Assembly: GCA_947507155.1 (NCBI GenBank)
Contig: CANNOC010000007.1
Coordinates: 30,960-94,959 of the forward strand
Direction: 5' to 3'
DNA from: an uncultured Collinsella sp.
GTDB lineage: Bacteria; Actinomycetota; Coriobacteriia; Coriobacteriales; Coriobacteriaceae
Length of the DNA: 64,000 nt
The position numbers and the translations under genes are program-made. This document shows, one piece after another, positions 50,125 to 58,570 of this stretch. The notes under the pieces are model-generated. The model saw nothing but the letters and a program-made list of their open reading frames with translations. It did no database searches and had not been told where the DNA came from. Position 1 is the first letter of the stretch, and every line of letters begins with the position of its first letter.

Positions 50125-51231
50125 ATGCTGCGTATAGCGACCATCGGCACATCCATGATCACCGACGACTTTATCCAGGTCGTCAATGCCAACGACCAAG
50201 CCGCGTTTGTGGGCACGCTTTCACGCGATGCCAATCGCGGTGCCGCCTTTACCGCCGAGCACGGCGGCGAACGCAACTTCACCGCACTCGACGAGCTCGC
50301 GTCCGCCGACGACGTCGATGCCGTCTACATCGGCAGCCCCAACGCGCTCCATCACGAGCAGGCGCTCGCCTGCATCGCCGGTGGCAAGCACGTCATCGTC
50401 GAGAAGCCCTTCTGCGCCACCGAAGCGCAGGCGCTGGAAGTCTTCCGCGCTGCCGAGGCAGCAGGTGTCGTGGCCCTCGAGGCGATGCGTCCCCTCCACG
50501 ATCCCGCCTTCCACGCCGTCGAGGACGCCCTGGGCGAGATTGCCCCCATCCGCCGTGCCTCATTGCGCTTTGGCAAGTATTCCTCGCGCTACAACGAGAT
50601 TCTCGCGGGACGCACCACCAATATCTTCGATTGCAATATGGCATCGGGTTCCCTCATGGACATCGGCGTCTATACCGTCGAGCCCATGGTCGAGATCTTC
50701 GGCATGCCCTCCGGTCTCACCAGCATGGCCACGCTGCTCGACCCATCAACGCAAGAGCTCACCCATGGCCCCATCGACGGCTGCGGTTCCATTCTCGCCA
50801 GCTACGGCGGTGGCCGTATCTCCGTCGAGCTCGCGCACTCCAAAATTACGAATGACCTGCTGCCCTCGCAGATCGAAGGCGAGCGTGGCACTATCCAGAT
50901 CGACCATCTGTCCACGCCCCGCAACGTCCGCATCGACTATCGCGGCGACGTCGTACGCGGCTCGGCGACCGAGGCACCGCGCGAACAGGACGACAACGGC
51001 CGCGCGCTCGACCTTCCCAAGTCAAGCAACACTATGGAATACGAACTCGCAGACTTTATCACCGCCATCGGAGGCATCGATAACGTTAAGGAAGAGATCT
51101 GGGAGACCCCGGCGGGACGCCATGAGCTCGGCCACTACCGCGATGTCACGCTCGTCTCGCTGCGCATCATGGATGCCGTGCGTCAGCAGGCCGGCATTAC
51201 CTTCCCCGCCGATTCAGTCAAGCAGGCCTAG
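50125..51231 (+). CDS. Gfo/Idh/MocA-family oxidoreductase
   Basis: A 368-residue NAD(P)-binding sugar dehydrogenase-like protein. The Rossmann start is LRIATIGTSMITDDFIQVV (residues 2-20), the motif VIVEKPFCATEAQA with the catalytic-region lysine at about 94-107, VALEAMRPLHDPAF near 122, and GSLMDIGVYTVEPMVEIFG near 182. The glycine pattern of the cofactor loop (GTSMIT) is atypical compared with GxGxxG. The ATG has AAGGGGG four bases upstream. It is followed two bases later by the acylphosphatase gene, with which it is probably co-transcribed. Substrate unknown. Confidence 0.85.
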   Translation: MLRIATIGTSMITDDFIQVVNANDQAAFVGTLSRDANRGAAFTAEHGGERNFTALDELASADDVDAVYIGSPNALHHEQALACIAGGKHVIVEKPFCATEAQALEVFRAAEAAGVVALEAMRPLHDPAFHAVEDALGEIAPIRRASLRFGKYSSRYNEILAGRTTNIFDCNMASGSLMDIGVYTVEPMVEIFGMPSGLTSMATLLDPSTQELTHGPIDGCGSILASYGGGRISVELAHSKITNDLLPSQIEGERGTIQIDHLSTPRNVRIDYRGDVVRGSATEAPREQDDNGRALDLPKSSNTMEYELADFITAIGGIDNVKEEIWETPAGRHELGHYRDVTLVSLRIMDAVRQQAGITFPADSVKQA

Positions 51232-51233
51232 CG

Positions 51234-51635
51234 ATGGGCTTTTTTGACAAGTTCTTCTCCGGCATCAATCGAGAGCCTCAAAAACCGTCTGGCGTTGAGC
51301 TCGAGCTGCGACGCAGGCTTACCGTGCTAGCAAGCGACGCAGCCACTCAAAACGCTCCGCAGCGCTATTTTCTGCGGTGGGAGGGCCAAGTCCAGGGCGT
51401 CGGCTTTCGCTTTACCAACACCAATCTCGCACAGACGCACACACTCACCGGCTGGGTACGCAATATGGAAGACGGTTCGGTCGAAATGGAGGTACAAGGC
51501 GCGCCTGCGAATATCCTGTCTCACCTCGAGGCGCTCCATGCCTCCTATGAGCGAATGGGCATACGTTTTCGCCTCGAGGACGCACAAATCCGCGCCGCGC
51601 TTACCAGCGAAGATGGTTTCAGTCCTCGTTATTAG
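51234..51635 (+). CDS. Acylphosphatase with N-terminal extension
   Basis: A 133-residue protein whose residues about 43-130 form an acylphosphatase domain, which hydrolyses carboxyl-phosphate bonds such as acetyl phosphate. The catalytic arginine and loop are in WEGQVQGVGFRFTNTN (about 48-63) and the catalytic asparagine in GWVRNMEDGSVEMEVQG (about 73-89). The family domain is about 90 residues; the 42-residue basic N-terminal extension (FFDKFFSGINREPQKPSGVE and onward) is extra and may bind a partner. The gene begins two bases after the oxidoreductase stop. Confidence 0.85.
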   Translation: MGFFDKFFSGINREPQKPSGVELELRRRLTVLASDAATQNAPQRYFLRWEGQVQGVGFRFTNTNLAQTHTLTGWVRNMEDGSVEMEVQGAPANILSHLEALHASYERMGIRFRLEDAQIRAALTSEDGFSPRY

Positions 51636-51645
51636 TATTGTGTGC

Positions 51646-51663
51646 TAAATACGGTATCATTTA
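51646..51663. promoter_or_regulatory. Inverted repeat before the Fur-family gene
   Basis: TAAAT-8-ATTTA lies about 35 bases upstream of the Fur-family start, a plausible self-regulatory site since Fur proteins bind such AT inverted repeats. Pattern only. Confidence 0.35.
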
Positions 51664-51696
51664 CCTACGACCGTTGATAGAAAAGAGGCGAGGCGC

Positions 51697-52077
51697 ATGG
51701 CGGTGCAAAGAAGAAACACCAAGCAGCGGAAACTGGTTCTTGACGCCGTGCGCCAAAGCTATAACCACCCCACCGCCGATGAGATCTACAACGCCGTGCG
51801 CGCGCAGGATGACAAAATCAGCCGCGGTACGGTCTACCGCAATCTCAATCTCTTAGCCGACGCCGGCGAGATCCTCTCCATCAAGACACCGGGCGGCAGC
51901 CGCTTCGATCGCACGATCGAGCCGCATGCGCATATCATCTGCACCTCGTGCAGCCGCGTCATCGACGTACCGCTCCCCTTCGATGCCCAGCTCGACGCCA
52001 AGGCGTCCGAGCAAATCGGCTGGAACGTCACCTCGCACTACACCATCTTCGAGGGCCTCTGCCCCAACTGTAGGTAG
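51697..52077 (+). CDS. Fur-family metal-dependent regulator (PerR/Fur-like)
   Basis: A 126-residue Fur-family regulator. The winged helix has TKQRKLVLDAVRQSYNHPTA and the recognition helix SRGTVYRNLNLLADAGE (about residues 42-58). The dimerisation domain has RFDRTIEPHAHIICTSCSRV with the histidine pair and the first structural-zinc CxxC (about 85-88), and the second CxxC in GLCPNC near the end. Which metal (Fe, Mn or Zn) or peroxide it senses cannot be decided from this. The ATG has AGAGGCGAGG upstream. It is a single-gene unit, convergent with the next HAD gene. Confidence 0.9.
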   Translation: MAVQRRNTKQRKLVLDAVRQSYNHPTADEIYNAVRAQDDKISRGTVYRNLNLLADAGEILSIKTPGGSRFDRTIEPHAHIICTSCSRVIDVPLPFDAQLDAKASEQIGWNVTSHYTIFEGLCPNCR

Positions 52078-52091
52078 ATTTTGGGACATGC

Positions 52092-52889
52092 CTACTCAGC
52101 AAGTAGACGACGCAGCTCTTCTTCGACCGTGCGCACGTAGCGGACACGGTCATTGACACCGCGCATGCTGGGATTGCAGCTCTCCATCAGATAGGGATGG
52201 CCCACCACGTTGAGCATGTCGCGATCGTTTTCGTTATCGCCAAACGCCATCATTTCGTTAAGTGAGATCCCCAGCGCGCAACCATAATCGGCAAGCGCGG
52301 ACCCTTTGCCCGAATCAAAGCCGATAAAATCGGTCCATTCGGTTCCCGACGTCATCACGTCGACACGGTCGCTAAAGAGGCGCTCGAAATACTCCAGCGC
52401 CGCCGGCTGCTCTGTCTCGGGCGTTTGAAACGCAATCTTAATGACATCCTCGTCAATGTCCTCGGGACGGTCGACCACCGCCACATCGCAGTGGACCTCA
52501 TAGCGCAGGTGGTCAACAAACGCATCGTTGCCGCTTATGGTGTAGAGGTGCCCCTCGCACGAAAGTGTCACGTCGGCATGGGGATAGGCGACCACGGCAT
52601 TCGCGATATCCATCGCCAGGTCACGCCCCATAGAGCGCTTGACGACAGCACGCCCCTCGCTCATGACCAGGGCGCCGTTTTCGCATACATAGGCGAGCTC
52701 ATCGGCCACCGGGGCAAACAGATAGCGCAAGCTCGCATATTGACGGCCACTCGCCGGCATAAACACGATACCGCGACGATGCAGCTCATCAATGAGTTCA
52801 AAGGCCTCGGAACGCGGCTCGCGCTCCCCCGGATGCAGCAACGTGCCGTCCAAATCGCATGCAATCAGCCTGATTCCTTCAAGACCCAT
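52092..52889 (-). CDS. Cof-type HAD-IIB phosphatase
   Basis: A 265-residue HAD-IIB hydrolase. Motif I IACDLDGTLLHPGE (about residues 8-21), motif II VFMPASGRQYASL (about 42-54), and motif IV MMAFGDNENDRDMLNVVGHP (about 213-232) are complete. Substrates are likely sugar phosphates. The ATG at 52889 has GGGGGAAAG upstream; the longer ORF begins in the terminator of the preceding gene and is rejected. It lies downstream of the UreE-like gene, but a terminator separates them. Confidence 0.85.
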   Translation of the reverse strand: MGLEGIRLIACDLDGTLLHPGEREPRSEAFELIDELHRRGIVFMPASGRQYASLRYLFAPVADELAYVCENGALVMSEGRAVVKRSMGRDLAMDIANAVVAYPHADVTLSCEGHLYTISGNDAFVDHLRYEVHCDVAVVDRPEDIDEDVIKIAFQTPETEQPAALEYFERLFSDRVDVMTSGTEWTDFIGFDSGKGSALADYGCALGISLNEMMAFGDNENDRDMLNVVGHPYLMESCNPSMRGVNDRVRYVRTVEEELRRLLAE

Positions 52890-52920
52890 ATGCTTTCCCC
52901 CACAGCATTTCATCAACAGC

Positions 52921-52959
52921 AAGACGGACTTTGAATAGTTGCCTCTCAAAGTCCGTCTT
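52921..52959 (-). terminator. Terminator of the FKBP/UreE-like unit
   Basis: A perfect 14-pair stem AAGACGGACTTTGA (52921-52934) with 52946-52959. It begins 14 bases after the UreE-like stop; the T tract is short (CTTGCTG). Confidence 0.65.
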
Positions 52960-52972
52960 ACGCATACGCACG

Positions 52973-53551
52973 TTAACCGCGCGCCTTCTTTACGATCGTA
53001 AAGTCTGGAGCCATACTCACAACAACATCCGCCGCGCTCGATGCAAAGCGTCGACTGGCATCGAGCTCGCGTGTGACCACCGAGAGTCGAACGCCCCCAA
53101 TACCCCGGAGCATGCGACCCAAAACCGGTTGCACCGGCGTATACATGCGCACGGTATAATCATCCGAGTCACCCCGGAAGAGCGGCGCATGCATGTTGCC
53201 GATCTCCCAGCACGCATGTGCGAGCACAATCGGATCCATGCGGTCGACTTCGACCAAATAGACCTCGGCGCTGCGCAGGCGTACGACAACCGCTACGGGC
53301 ACCGTGCCCGTGCGGTCGACAGCGAGCACGTCACCGTCGGCAAGACGCTCGCCATCAGTGGCATCCAGCCGGGCATTCACCGTGCGCCCCAGCTCCGTCA
53401 CGCCCACAAACAGGCGCGCATCAGCCTGGTCCCAATCGAGTAGCAGCTCGTCAACCTCAAAGACGCCACCCAGCTCCCGACGAAGCAGGAGTTCATAGGA
53501 CGGGTCGTTGAGATTTCCCAAGCGCTCCGTAGCCACCAGGTCCACGGACAT
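52973..53551 (-). CDS. UreE-like protein, possible orphan metallochaperone
   Basis: A 192-residue protein whose C-terminal part resembles urease accessory protein UreE: GDVLAVDRTGTVPVAVVVRL, then DPIVLAHACWEIGNMHAPLF (UreE has AxxxGNRHxPL) and QPVLGRMLRGIGGVRLSVV (UreE has VLDDMLRGLG). The GN-x-H histidine is kept, but the His-x-His of the next segment is replaced by PVQP, and there is no His-rich tail. No urease genes are in the window. The gene starts three bases after the FKBP gene stop and is coupled to it. A role in nickel or other metal handling is suggested by family and by the SlyD-like neighbour; unproven. Confidence 0.6.
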   Translation of the reverse strand: MSVDLVATERLGNLNDPSYELLLRRELGGVFEVDELLLDWDQADARLFVGVTELGRTVNARLDATDGERLADGDVLAVDRTGTVPVAVVVRLRSAEVYLVEVDRMDPIVLAHACWEIGNMHAPLFRGDSDDYTVRMYTPVQPVLGRMLRGIGGVRLSVVTRELDASRRFASSAADVVVSMAPDFTIVKKARG

Positions 53552-53554
53552 CAA

Positions 53555-53983
53555 CTAGTCCTCGACCTCAACGAGCTCGATATCAAAGTTGAGATCCTTG
53601 CCGGCAAGCTCGTGGTTGGCATCGAGCGTCACGGCCTCGGACGTCACATCGATGACGACAGCGGGGACAGGCATGCCGCTCGGCGTGGACAGGAAGAGCT
53701 TCATGCCCTTCTCGATCTGCTCGATGTTGGGAACCTGCTCGGCCGGGAAGGTCAGGACCATCTCGGGGTTGTGCTCGCCGTAGGCATCGGCAGCAGGAAT
53801 GTGCACGGACTTCTTCTCGCCCACCTGCATATCGATAACGGCGGCGTCGAAGCCCTTGATCATCTGACCGGCACCGCAGGTGAACTCCAGCGGCTCACCG
53901 CGATCGTAGGAGCTATCGAACTGCGTGCCGTCATCGAGCGTGCCACGATAATGGGTCTTGACCTTCTTGCCCTGGTTGGACAT
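53555..53983 (-). CDS. FKBP-type peptidyl-prolyl isomerase (SlyD/SlpA-like)
   Basis: A 142-residue FKBP isomerase of the SlyD class: THYRGTLDDGTQFDSSYDRG, FTCGAGQMIKGFDAAVIDM and then the inserted chaperone flap region GEHNPEMVLTFPAEQVPN (about residues 70-87) typical of SlyD, followed by LDANHELAGKDLNFDIELV. The C-terminal His-rich metal tail of E. coli SlyD is absent. It helps folding and may act on metalloenzymes. The ATG at 53983 has GGAGG five bases upstream. It forms a two-gene unit with the UreE-like gene. Confidence 0.9.
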   Translation of the reverse strand: MSNQGKKVKTHYRGTLDDGTQFDSSYDRGEPLEFTCGAGQMIKGFDAAVIDMQVGEKKSVHIPAADAYGEHNPEMVLTFPAEQVPNIEQIEKGMKLFLSTPSGMPVPAVVIDVTSEAVTLDANHELAGKDLNFDIELVEVED

Positions 53984-54103
53984 GGTAACCTCCGTGATAA
54001 GGGCGGCGCACAACGCGGGCCGCCGTGAACATATGGCGCTAACTATACCCTAGTCATACAATTCATTGACAGTTTGCAAAGAAACGCTGCAACCGGAGGA
54101 ACC

Positions 54104-55117
54104 ATGGCATATCCCGTATTTGACCTACACTGCGACACCGCCGACCGTATCGGCTGGGCCACACTCGATCTTGACCTGCGCTTTACCGCCGGCACCGACG
54201 GTTATTTCCCCGGCGACGAAACGCATCCGCAGGATTTCGACCTTATCGAGGGCAACGCCTGCGCCATCTCGCTCGCAAAGATCGGCAACACGCCGTGGGC
54301 GCAGTGCTTCGCTACGTTTGTCCCCGACGAGATTCCCATCGCCCACGCCGCGCGCTTCCAGGCGCAGATCATGGCGCATATGAGCGGCCAGGCAATGCTC
54401 AACCACGACCGCATGGTCAACGTGCGCAGCGCCGCTGATATTCGCCCTGCGCTCAAAGACGGCAAGGTCGCCTGCATCCACACCATCGAAAACGCCACGT
54501 TCTTTGCCGAGGACCCCGCGCTGATCGAGGTGCTCAAGAGCTTGGGCGTGCTTATGTCGTCACTCAGCTGGAACGCGCAGGGACCGCTCGCGAGCGGCCA
54601 CGACACCCACGCCGGCCTCACCGCCGCCGGCATCGAGGCACTTACGCAGATGGAGCACGCCGGCATGGTACTCGACGTCTCCCACCTCAACGATGAGTGC
54701 TTTGACGAGGTTGTCGCCCACGCCACGCGCCCCTTCGTCGCAAGCCACTCCAACTCCCGTGCGGTTTGCGGCGTCAAGCGCAACCTCACCGACGACCAGT
54801 TCCGCACCATTCGCGACATGGGCGGTATCGTCGGCCTCAACTACTGCAGCGAGTTCCTTTCCAACGACGCAACCGACGAGACCGCCGCAGACGTCACCTT
54901 CGACCAGCTGGCGGCACATATCGAGCACTGGCTCGACCTGGGCGGCGAAGATGCCATCGCGCTCGGCGGCGACTGGGACGGTGCCACGGTACCCGCTTTC
55001 CTCTCCGATGCCAGCAAGATGCCCAAGTTCCAGAACATGCTCTCCAAGCATTTTGGCAAGACCGTGATGCAAAAGCTCTGCAGCGACAACGCGCTTGCCT
55101 TCTTTGAGCGTTATTAA
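54104..55117 (+). CDS. Membrane dipeptidase-family (M19) peptidase
   Basis: A 337-residue peptidase family M19 (renal-type) dipeptidase with zinc ligands in VFDLHCDTADRIG (about residues 5-17), the bridging glutamate in CIHTIENATFF (about 126-136), histidines in VLDVSHLNDECF (about 196) and FVASHSNSRAVCG (about 216-228), and the C-terminal ALGGDWDGATVP (about 290). The family hydrolyses a wide range of dipeptides, including those with D-amino acids. No signal peptide, so it is probably cytoplasmic. The ATG at 54104 has GGAGG six bases upstream. It seems monocistronic, with a strong terminator. Confidence 0.9.
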   Translation: MAYPVFDLHCDTADRIGWATLDLDLRFTAGTDGYFPGDETHPQDFDLIEGNACAISLAKIGNTPWAQCFATFVPDEIPIAHAARFQAQIMAHMSGQAMLNHDRMVNVRSAADIRPALKDGKVACIHTIENATFFAEDPALIEVLKSLGVLMSSLSWNAQGPLASGHDTHAGLTAAGIEALTQMEHAGMVLDVSHLNDECFDEVVAHATRPFVASHSNSRAVCGVKRNLTDDQFRTIRDMGGIVGLNYCSEFLSNDATDETAADVTFDQLAAHIEHWLDLGGEDAIALGGDWDGATVPAFLSDASKMPKFQNMLSKHFGKTVMQKLCSDNALAFFERY

Positions 55118-55133
55118 TTTCACATCCCTTGAG

Positions 55134-55169
55134 CGGGCCGGCATGCCGAACGGTCGACATGCCGGCCCG
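55134..55169 (+). terminator. Terminator of the dipeptidase gene
   Basis: A perfect 12-pair stem (55134-55145 with 55158-55169, core GGGCCGGCATG), 17 bases after the stop. The T tract is weak (TCCCC), so it may be partial. Confidence 0.6.
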
Positions 55170-55191
55170 TCCCCAATCTGAAGGACCGCTT

Positions 55192-55968
55192 TTGACGCAG
55201 CAGTTTACGATTTCCGTATCCCGACCGGATGGGACGCCCATCCCCGTCGTCGTTACCAAAAAGCGCGTCAAGAACCTCAACCTACGCGTCACATCGAGCG
55301 GTGAGGTCCACGCCAGCGCACCGCTCGGCGCCAGCCGCGAGCGTATCGAAGCGTTTGTGAAGCGCAACAACGCCTGGATTATCAGCCGACTTGCCCAGCG
55401 CGAGCAACGTCAGACGACGGCACAGGAGCCGCTCAGCCCCTCGTCCATCATTGCGCTTTGGGGCAAGCCCATCACGGTACAGGACGCACTCGATCACAAC
55501 TTTGTATCACCCGCACCGCGACCCCAGCAGGCCACCTTCGCAAGTTTTATGGGTGCCGACAAGTCGAACGAACGCCCACAGGCCAAGCGGCTCGCAATCC
55601 TCGACGGTCTAACGTCCGACGAGCTCCAAGCCCACATCGACCAGCTCTATACGTCCGAGGTCACATCGGCGCTGCGCGATATTTTGCACGCGTACGAAAT
55701 CGCAATGGGCGTCTCCGTTTCCCGCGTTTCCGTACGCAGCATGAAAACGCGTTGGGGCTCGTGCACGCCCAAATCCGGCGCCATTCGCATCGCACGAGAA
55801 CTTGCCGGCTACCCCGTCGAATGCCTCGACATGGTTGTCGCCCACGAGCTCGTCCACTTGCTCGAGCCAAGCCACAATCAGCGGTTTCACGCCCTGCTCG
55901 ACACGTACTGCCCCAACAATAGAGCTCTGTCGCAGCGACTCAAAAAACCGCCCGCCAACGAGCTTTAG
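55192..55968 (+). CDS. YgjP-like (SprT-type) zinc metallopeptidase
   Basis: A 258-residue protein of the DUF45/WLM metallopeptidase family. The N-terminal segment VTKKRVKNLNLRVTSSGEVH is typical, the middle region has SVRSMKTRWGSCTPKSGAIR (about residues 180-199), and the zinc site is HELVHLLEPSHNQRFHALL (HExxH about 222-226). The family is broadly distributed and poorly characterised. The start is a TTG at 55192 with GAAGGA five bases upstream; it is preferred because the ATG-like starts upstream lie in the terminator hairpin. It is convergent with folB. Confidence 0.82.
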   Translation: MTQQFTISVSRPDGTPIPVVVTKKRVKNLNLRVTSSGEVHASAPLGASRERIEAFVKRNNAWIISRLAQREQRQTTAQEPLSPSSIIALWGKPITVQDALDHNFVSPAPRPQQATFASFMGADKSNERPQAKRLAILDGLTSDELQAHIDQLYTSEVTSALRDILHAYEIAMGVSVSRVSVRSMKTRWGSCTPKSGAIRIARELAGYPVECLDMVVAHELVHLLEPSHNQRFHALLDTYCPNNRALSQRLKKPPANEL

Positions 55969-55974
55969 CGTCAG

Positions 55975-56460
55975 CTAGCGCACGCGCTCGATCTCGACGC
56001 CACAGCTTGCCAGGGGAAGACCGACGGGCGCCCAAGGCTTATCGAGCTTAACACGCACGCCAAGCAGCAAGGGATAACGACGTAGCAGCATCTGGGCCAC
56101 ACCCTCGGCTGCAGCCTCGATGAGCTTAAACGCATGCTCGCGCAGATAGCCATCGACATCGTGGCACACCGAGCCGTAATCAATAGAGGCATCCAGGTTA
56201 TCGTGCTCCCCCGCCGCGCGCAGGTCGGCATAGAGCACCAAGGACACGACAAACTTCTGCCCCAGGGCGTTTTCCTCGGGATACACGCCGTGGTTGGCAA
56301 AGACCTCGAGACCATCGATAGTAATGCGGTCGGCATGGCGCAGGTCGTCATAGCTCACATGGGGCACCGCCGTTGCGGCGGAAATCTCGCCCCTGCCACG
56401 ACGGGCAAGCTCGGCACCCTCGGTCTTGGTTGCATTCTCGGGCAGCTTTTTGTTAGTCAT
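55975..56460 (-). CDS. folB: Dihydroneopterin aldolase
   Basis: A 161-residue enzyme that converts dihydroneopterin to hydroxymethyl-dihydropterin and glycolaldehyde in folate synthesis. The family part begins near residue 43 with DRITIDGLEVFANHGVYPEE (family: GLxxxxxHGVxxxE) and has NLDASIDYGSVCHDVDGYL and FKLIEAAAEGVAQMLL with the catalytic lysine/tyrosine; it ends with the substrate-binding VRVKLDKPWAPV. The first 40 residues (MTNKKLPENATKTEGAELAR) are an extra polar extension. It is the last gene of the folE-HD-folB unit. Confidence 0.9.
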   Translation of the reverse strand: MTNKKLPENATKTEGAELARRGRGEISAATAVPHVSYDDLRHADRITIDGLEVFANHGVYPEENALGQKFVVSLVLYADLRAAGEHDNLDASIDYGSVCHDVDGYLREHAFKLIEAAAEGVAQMLLRRYPLLLGVRVKLDKPWAPVGLPLASCGVEIERVR

Positions 56461-56503
56461 CGCGATCGTCTCCTTCGTTCAGAACCCCGACCGCGCATAC
56501 CGA

Positions 56504-57085
56504 CTACACGCGAATCGACAGGTTCTTTTTATCATCGCTCCAGTTGCAGGCATTGCGCGCAGGGCATGCAAAGCAGGCGCGCGACGCTTTGTCGGCTGCA
56601 TAGAGCAGACGCTCAAGCGGCTGGCTGTTCACGCGCAGCTTTCGATGGCCCAGAATGGCCGTCTTAATGGCTGCGGCATCTGCCGGCTCAAACGCCACGT
56701 CTTCGGGCATGCCGCCGAGAATCGCATCGGCGACGCGTTCGCTTGCAACATCATGGGATATACCCGATTCATACTGTTCATCTTTGCCGATATCGTGAAG
56801 AAGTGCCGTGGCATAGATGACCTCGCGGTCAAATTTGAGCTCTTCCTCGAGATTCTTGATCCACATAATACGGGCGACATCCAGCAGATGGTCGATACCG
56901 TGGCGGCAAAAGATGCGCCCCGATTCCAACTGCGCAATGTTTCCCAGATGCCGCCGGAACAGTCCGTTGGCACAGATGTAATCAATGCGAGGCATGGCAC
57001 CAAAGGGAGTCAGGCCCGAAGCCATAAAGCCGCGACGCGACGTTCCTTCATCGGTCTTCGATGCAAAGTCGTTGACGACTCTCAT
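56504..57085 (-). CDS. HD-domain phosphohydrolase in the folate operon
   Basis: A 193-residue HD-superfamily metal-dependent phosphohydrolase. The metal ligands are H in CRHGIDHLLDVAR (about residue 62), HD in LLHDIGKDEQYE (about 95-96) and a later D in AADKASRACFAC (about 168). The C-terminus has a cysteine cluster (CFACPARNAC). It lies two bases after folE stop and 43 before folB, so it is co-transcribed with both. Placement between GTP cyclohydrolase I and folB suggests it could remove phosphate from dihydroneopterin triphosphate, the step whose enzyme (NudB type) is often missing; this is inference from position only. Confidence 0.8.
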   Translation of the reverse strand: MRVVNDFASKTDEGTSRRGFMASGLTPFGAMPRIDYICANGLFRRHLGNIAQLESGRIFCRHGIDHLLDVARIMWIKNLEEELKFDREVIYATALLHDIGKDEQYESGISHDVASERVADAILGGMPEDVAFEPADAAAIKTAILGHRKLRVNSQPLERLLYAADKASRACFACPARNACNWSDDKKNLSIRV

Positions 57086-57087
57086 GG

Positions 57088-57645
57088 TTAGCGGCCCAGC
57101 ATCCTAAAGAATCGCTCCTCGAGCGACGGATCGGTCTCAAAGACACCGCGACGAGCAAGCGTTACGGTCTTGGTACCGGGCTTTTGCACGCCGCGCATGG
57201 TCATGCACATATGCTCGGCTTCCATCAGCACGATTGCCCCTTGGGGGGCAAGATATTCCATGAGGGCATCGGCAACCTGTGTACACAGCTGCTCCTGCAG
57301 CTGCAGACGACGGGCATAGACCTCAACCGTGCGAGCAAGCTTAGACAGACCCGCCACGCGGCCGTTAGGGATATAGCCGATCGCAGCCTTGCCATAAAAC
57401 GGCAGCAGATGGTGCTCGCACAGCGAGTAAAACGTGATGTCGCGCTCGATAACTAAATCGTTCGAAGCGACGGCAAAAGTTTTGGACAGGTGCTCCTCAG
57501 CGCTCTGGTCCATGCCGCCGGCAATCTCGCCATACATACGGGCGACGCGTGCCGGCGTCTCCAGCAGGCCCTCACGAGTTGGGTCCTCGCCTATGCCCTC
57601 AAGCAACAGCTTTATGGCGGTCTCAACTTTTTCCTGATCGACCAT
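57088..57645 (-). CDS. folE: GTP cyclohydrolase I
   Basis: A 185-residue GTP cyclohydrolase I that makes dihydroneopterin triphosphate for folate. The zinc site is [20 protein letters not shown] (about residues 71-90), and the signature [20 protein letters not shown] (about 98-117) and the catalytic [14 protein letters not shown] (about 142-155) follow, with the second zinc cysteine in HMCM. The length is normal. The ATG has AGTGAGG upstream. First gene of the folE-HD-folB operon. Confidence 0.95.
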   Translation of the reverse strand: MVDQEKVETAIKLLLEGIGEDPTREGLLETPARVARMYGEIAGGMDQSAEEHLSKTFAVASNDLVIERDITFYSLCEHHLLPFYGKAAIGYIPNGRVAGLSKLARTVEVYARRLQLQEQLCTQVADALMEYLAPQGAIVLMEAEHMCMTMRGVQKPGTKTVTLARRGVFETDPSLEERFFRMLGR

Positions 57646-57711
57646 CTAGGCCTCACTCTTCCGATTTTGCGTTCGCGCTATGGTACCACGCCCTCCGGCA
57701 TCGGCCACAAG

Positions 57712-58293
57712 CTACATAGTATGGGTCGAATAGACCGGATCGTCCCGCCAAAGCTCCACAGCGTCGCAAAGCGAAACGCCCTCGCGCGCGGCACGAGTGC
57801 GCGTGGCGTTCATGTCGATCACCCGCTGATTACTCGAACCCCTAAAACGCAAGGAGATATCGTACAGGTCTTGAACGAACGGGCCGTCCACCAACATATC
57901 GAGGCAGGCAAGGATACGGTCCGTCACCTCGGTATGATGACGGCCGCCCGGCATAAGTTCCTCGAGCACGTCGCCGGTAAAGCACCAAATGGTCTTCCCC
58001 GACTCCACAGGATAGGCCGCACGCACGCGTTCGATAAAGTCAACGAGACCCGCCTGATTCTCGGGTTCCATGGGCTCGCCACCCAGAATCGTCAGGCCAT
58101 CAATAAAGGGATGGTCAAGACTGTCGATAATCTTGTCCTCGACGGCACGGTCGAACGGTTCACCCGCGGCAAAGTCCCACGCGACGGAGTTAAAGCAATT
58201 CTTGCACCCACGACGGCACCCACTCACAAACAGAGAAGTACGAACACCTTCCCCATCAGCAATGTCGAAATACTTAATGTTCGCGTAGTTCAT
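57712..58293 (-). CDS. nrdG: Anaerobic ribonucleoside-triphosphate reductase activating protein
   Basis: A 193-residue radical SAM protein that generates the glycyl radical on NrdD. The SAM cluster CxxxCxxC is in FVSGCRRGCKNCFNSVAW (about residues 22-39), followed by the SAM-binding GLTILGGEPMEPENQ (about 67-81). The length and motif spacing fit NrdG. The ATG at 58293 has GGGAGAG upstream; the longer in-frame ORF crosses a hairpin. It follows nrdD on the same strand at a distance of 427 bases, which contains two extensive hairpins, an unusual gap for such a pair. Confidence 0.92.
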   Translation of the reverse strand: MNYANIKYFDIADGEGVRTSLFVSGCRRGCKNCFNSVAWDFAAGEPFDRAVEDKIIDSLDHPFIDGLTILGGEPMEPENQAGLVDFIERVRAAYPVESGKTIWCFTGDVLEELMPGGRHHTEVTDRILACLDMLVDGPFVQDLYDISLRFRGSSNQRVIDMNATRTRAAREGVSLCDAVELWRDDPVYSTHTM

Positions 58294-58308
58294 AGGTAAC
58301 TCTCCCGG

Positions 58309-58392
58309 GAGGCCGGGGCATATCATCCCGTCCTCAAACATTCTCGGCCTGCGGCCTGCGAAACTGCGGGCGGGACGATATGCCCCGGCCTC
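58309..58392 (-). other. Long hairpin in the nrdG leader
   Basis: Sixteen perfect pairs (58309-58324 with 58377-58392), a mismatch, then eight further pairs (58326-58333 with 58368-58375), around a 34-base loop. It ends 16 bases before the nrdG start and could block or stabilise the nrdG messenger. Confidence 0.6.
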
Positions 58393-58570
58393 ATGCAAAG
58401 GGTAACTCAATGAACGAAGCGAACATCGAGTATAGGGTTCGAGATCCAATAAAAACTTTGTTGCAGCCCAACCGCCATCGCAAGCAAAACGTTGTTGCAA
58501 GTCAACTCATTTCCGCTAAGAACTTCGAGAAGTGAGCAGACCGCATGCTGCATCTCAACTACGTCAACTT

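Noticed and set aside
52973..53551. Urease gene cluster
   Set aside because: Only a UreE-like gene is present; no ureABC, ureF, ureG or ureD.
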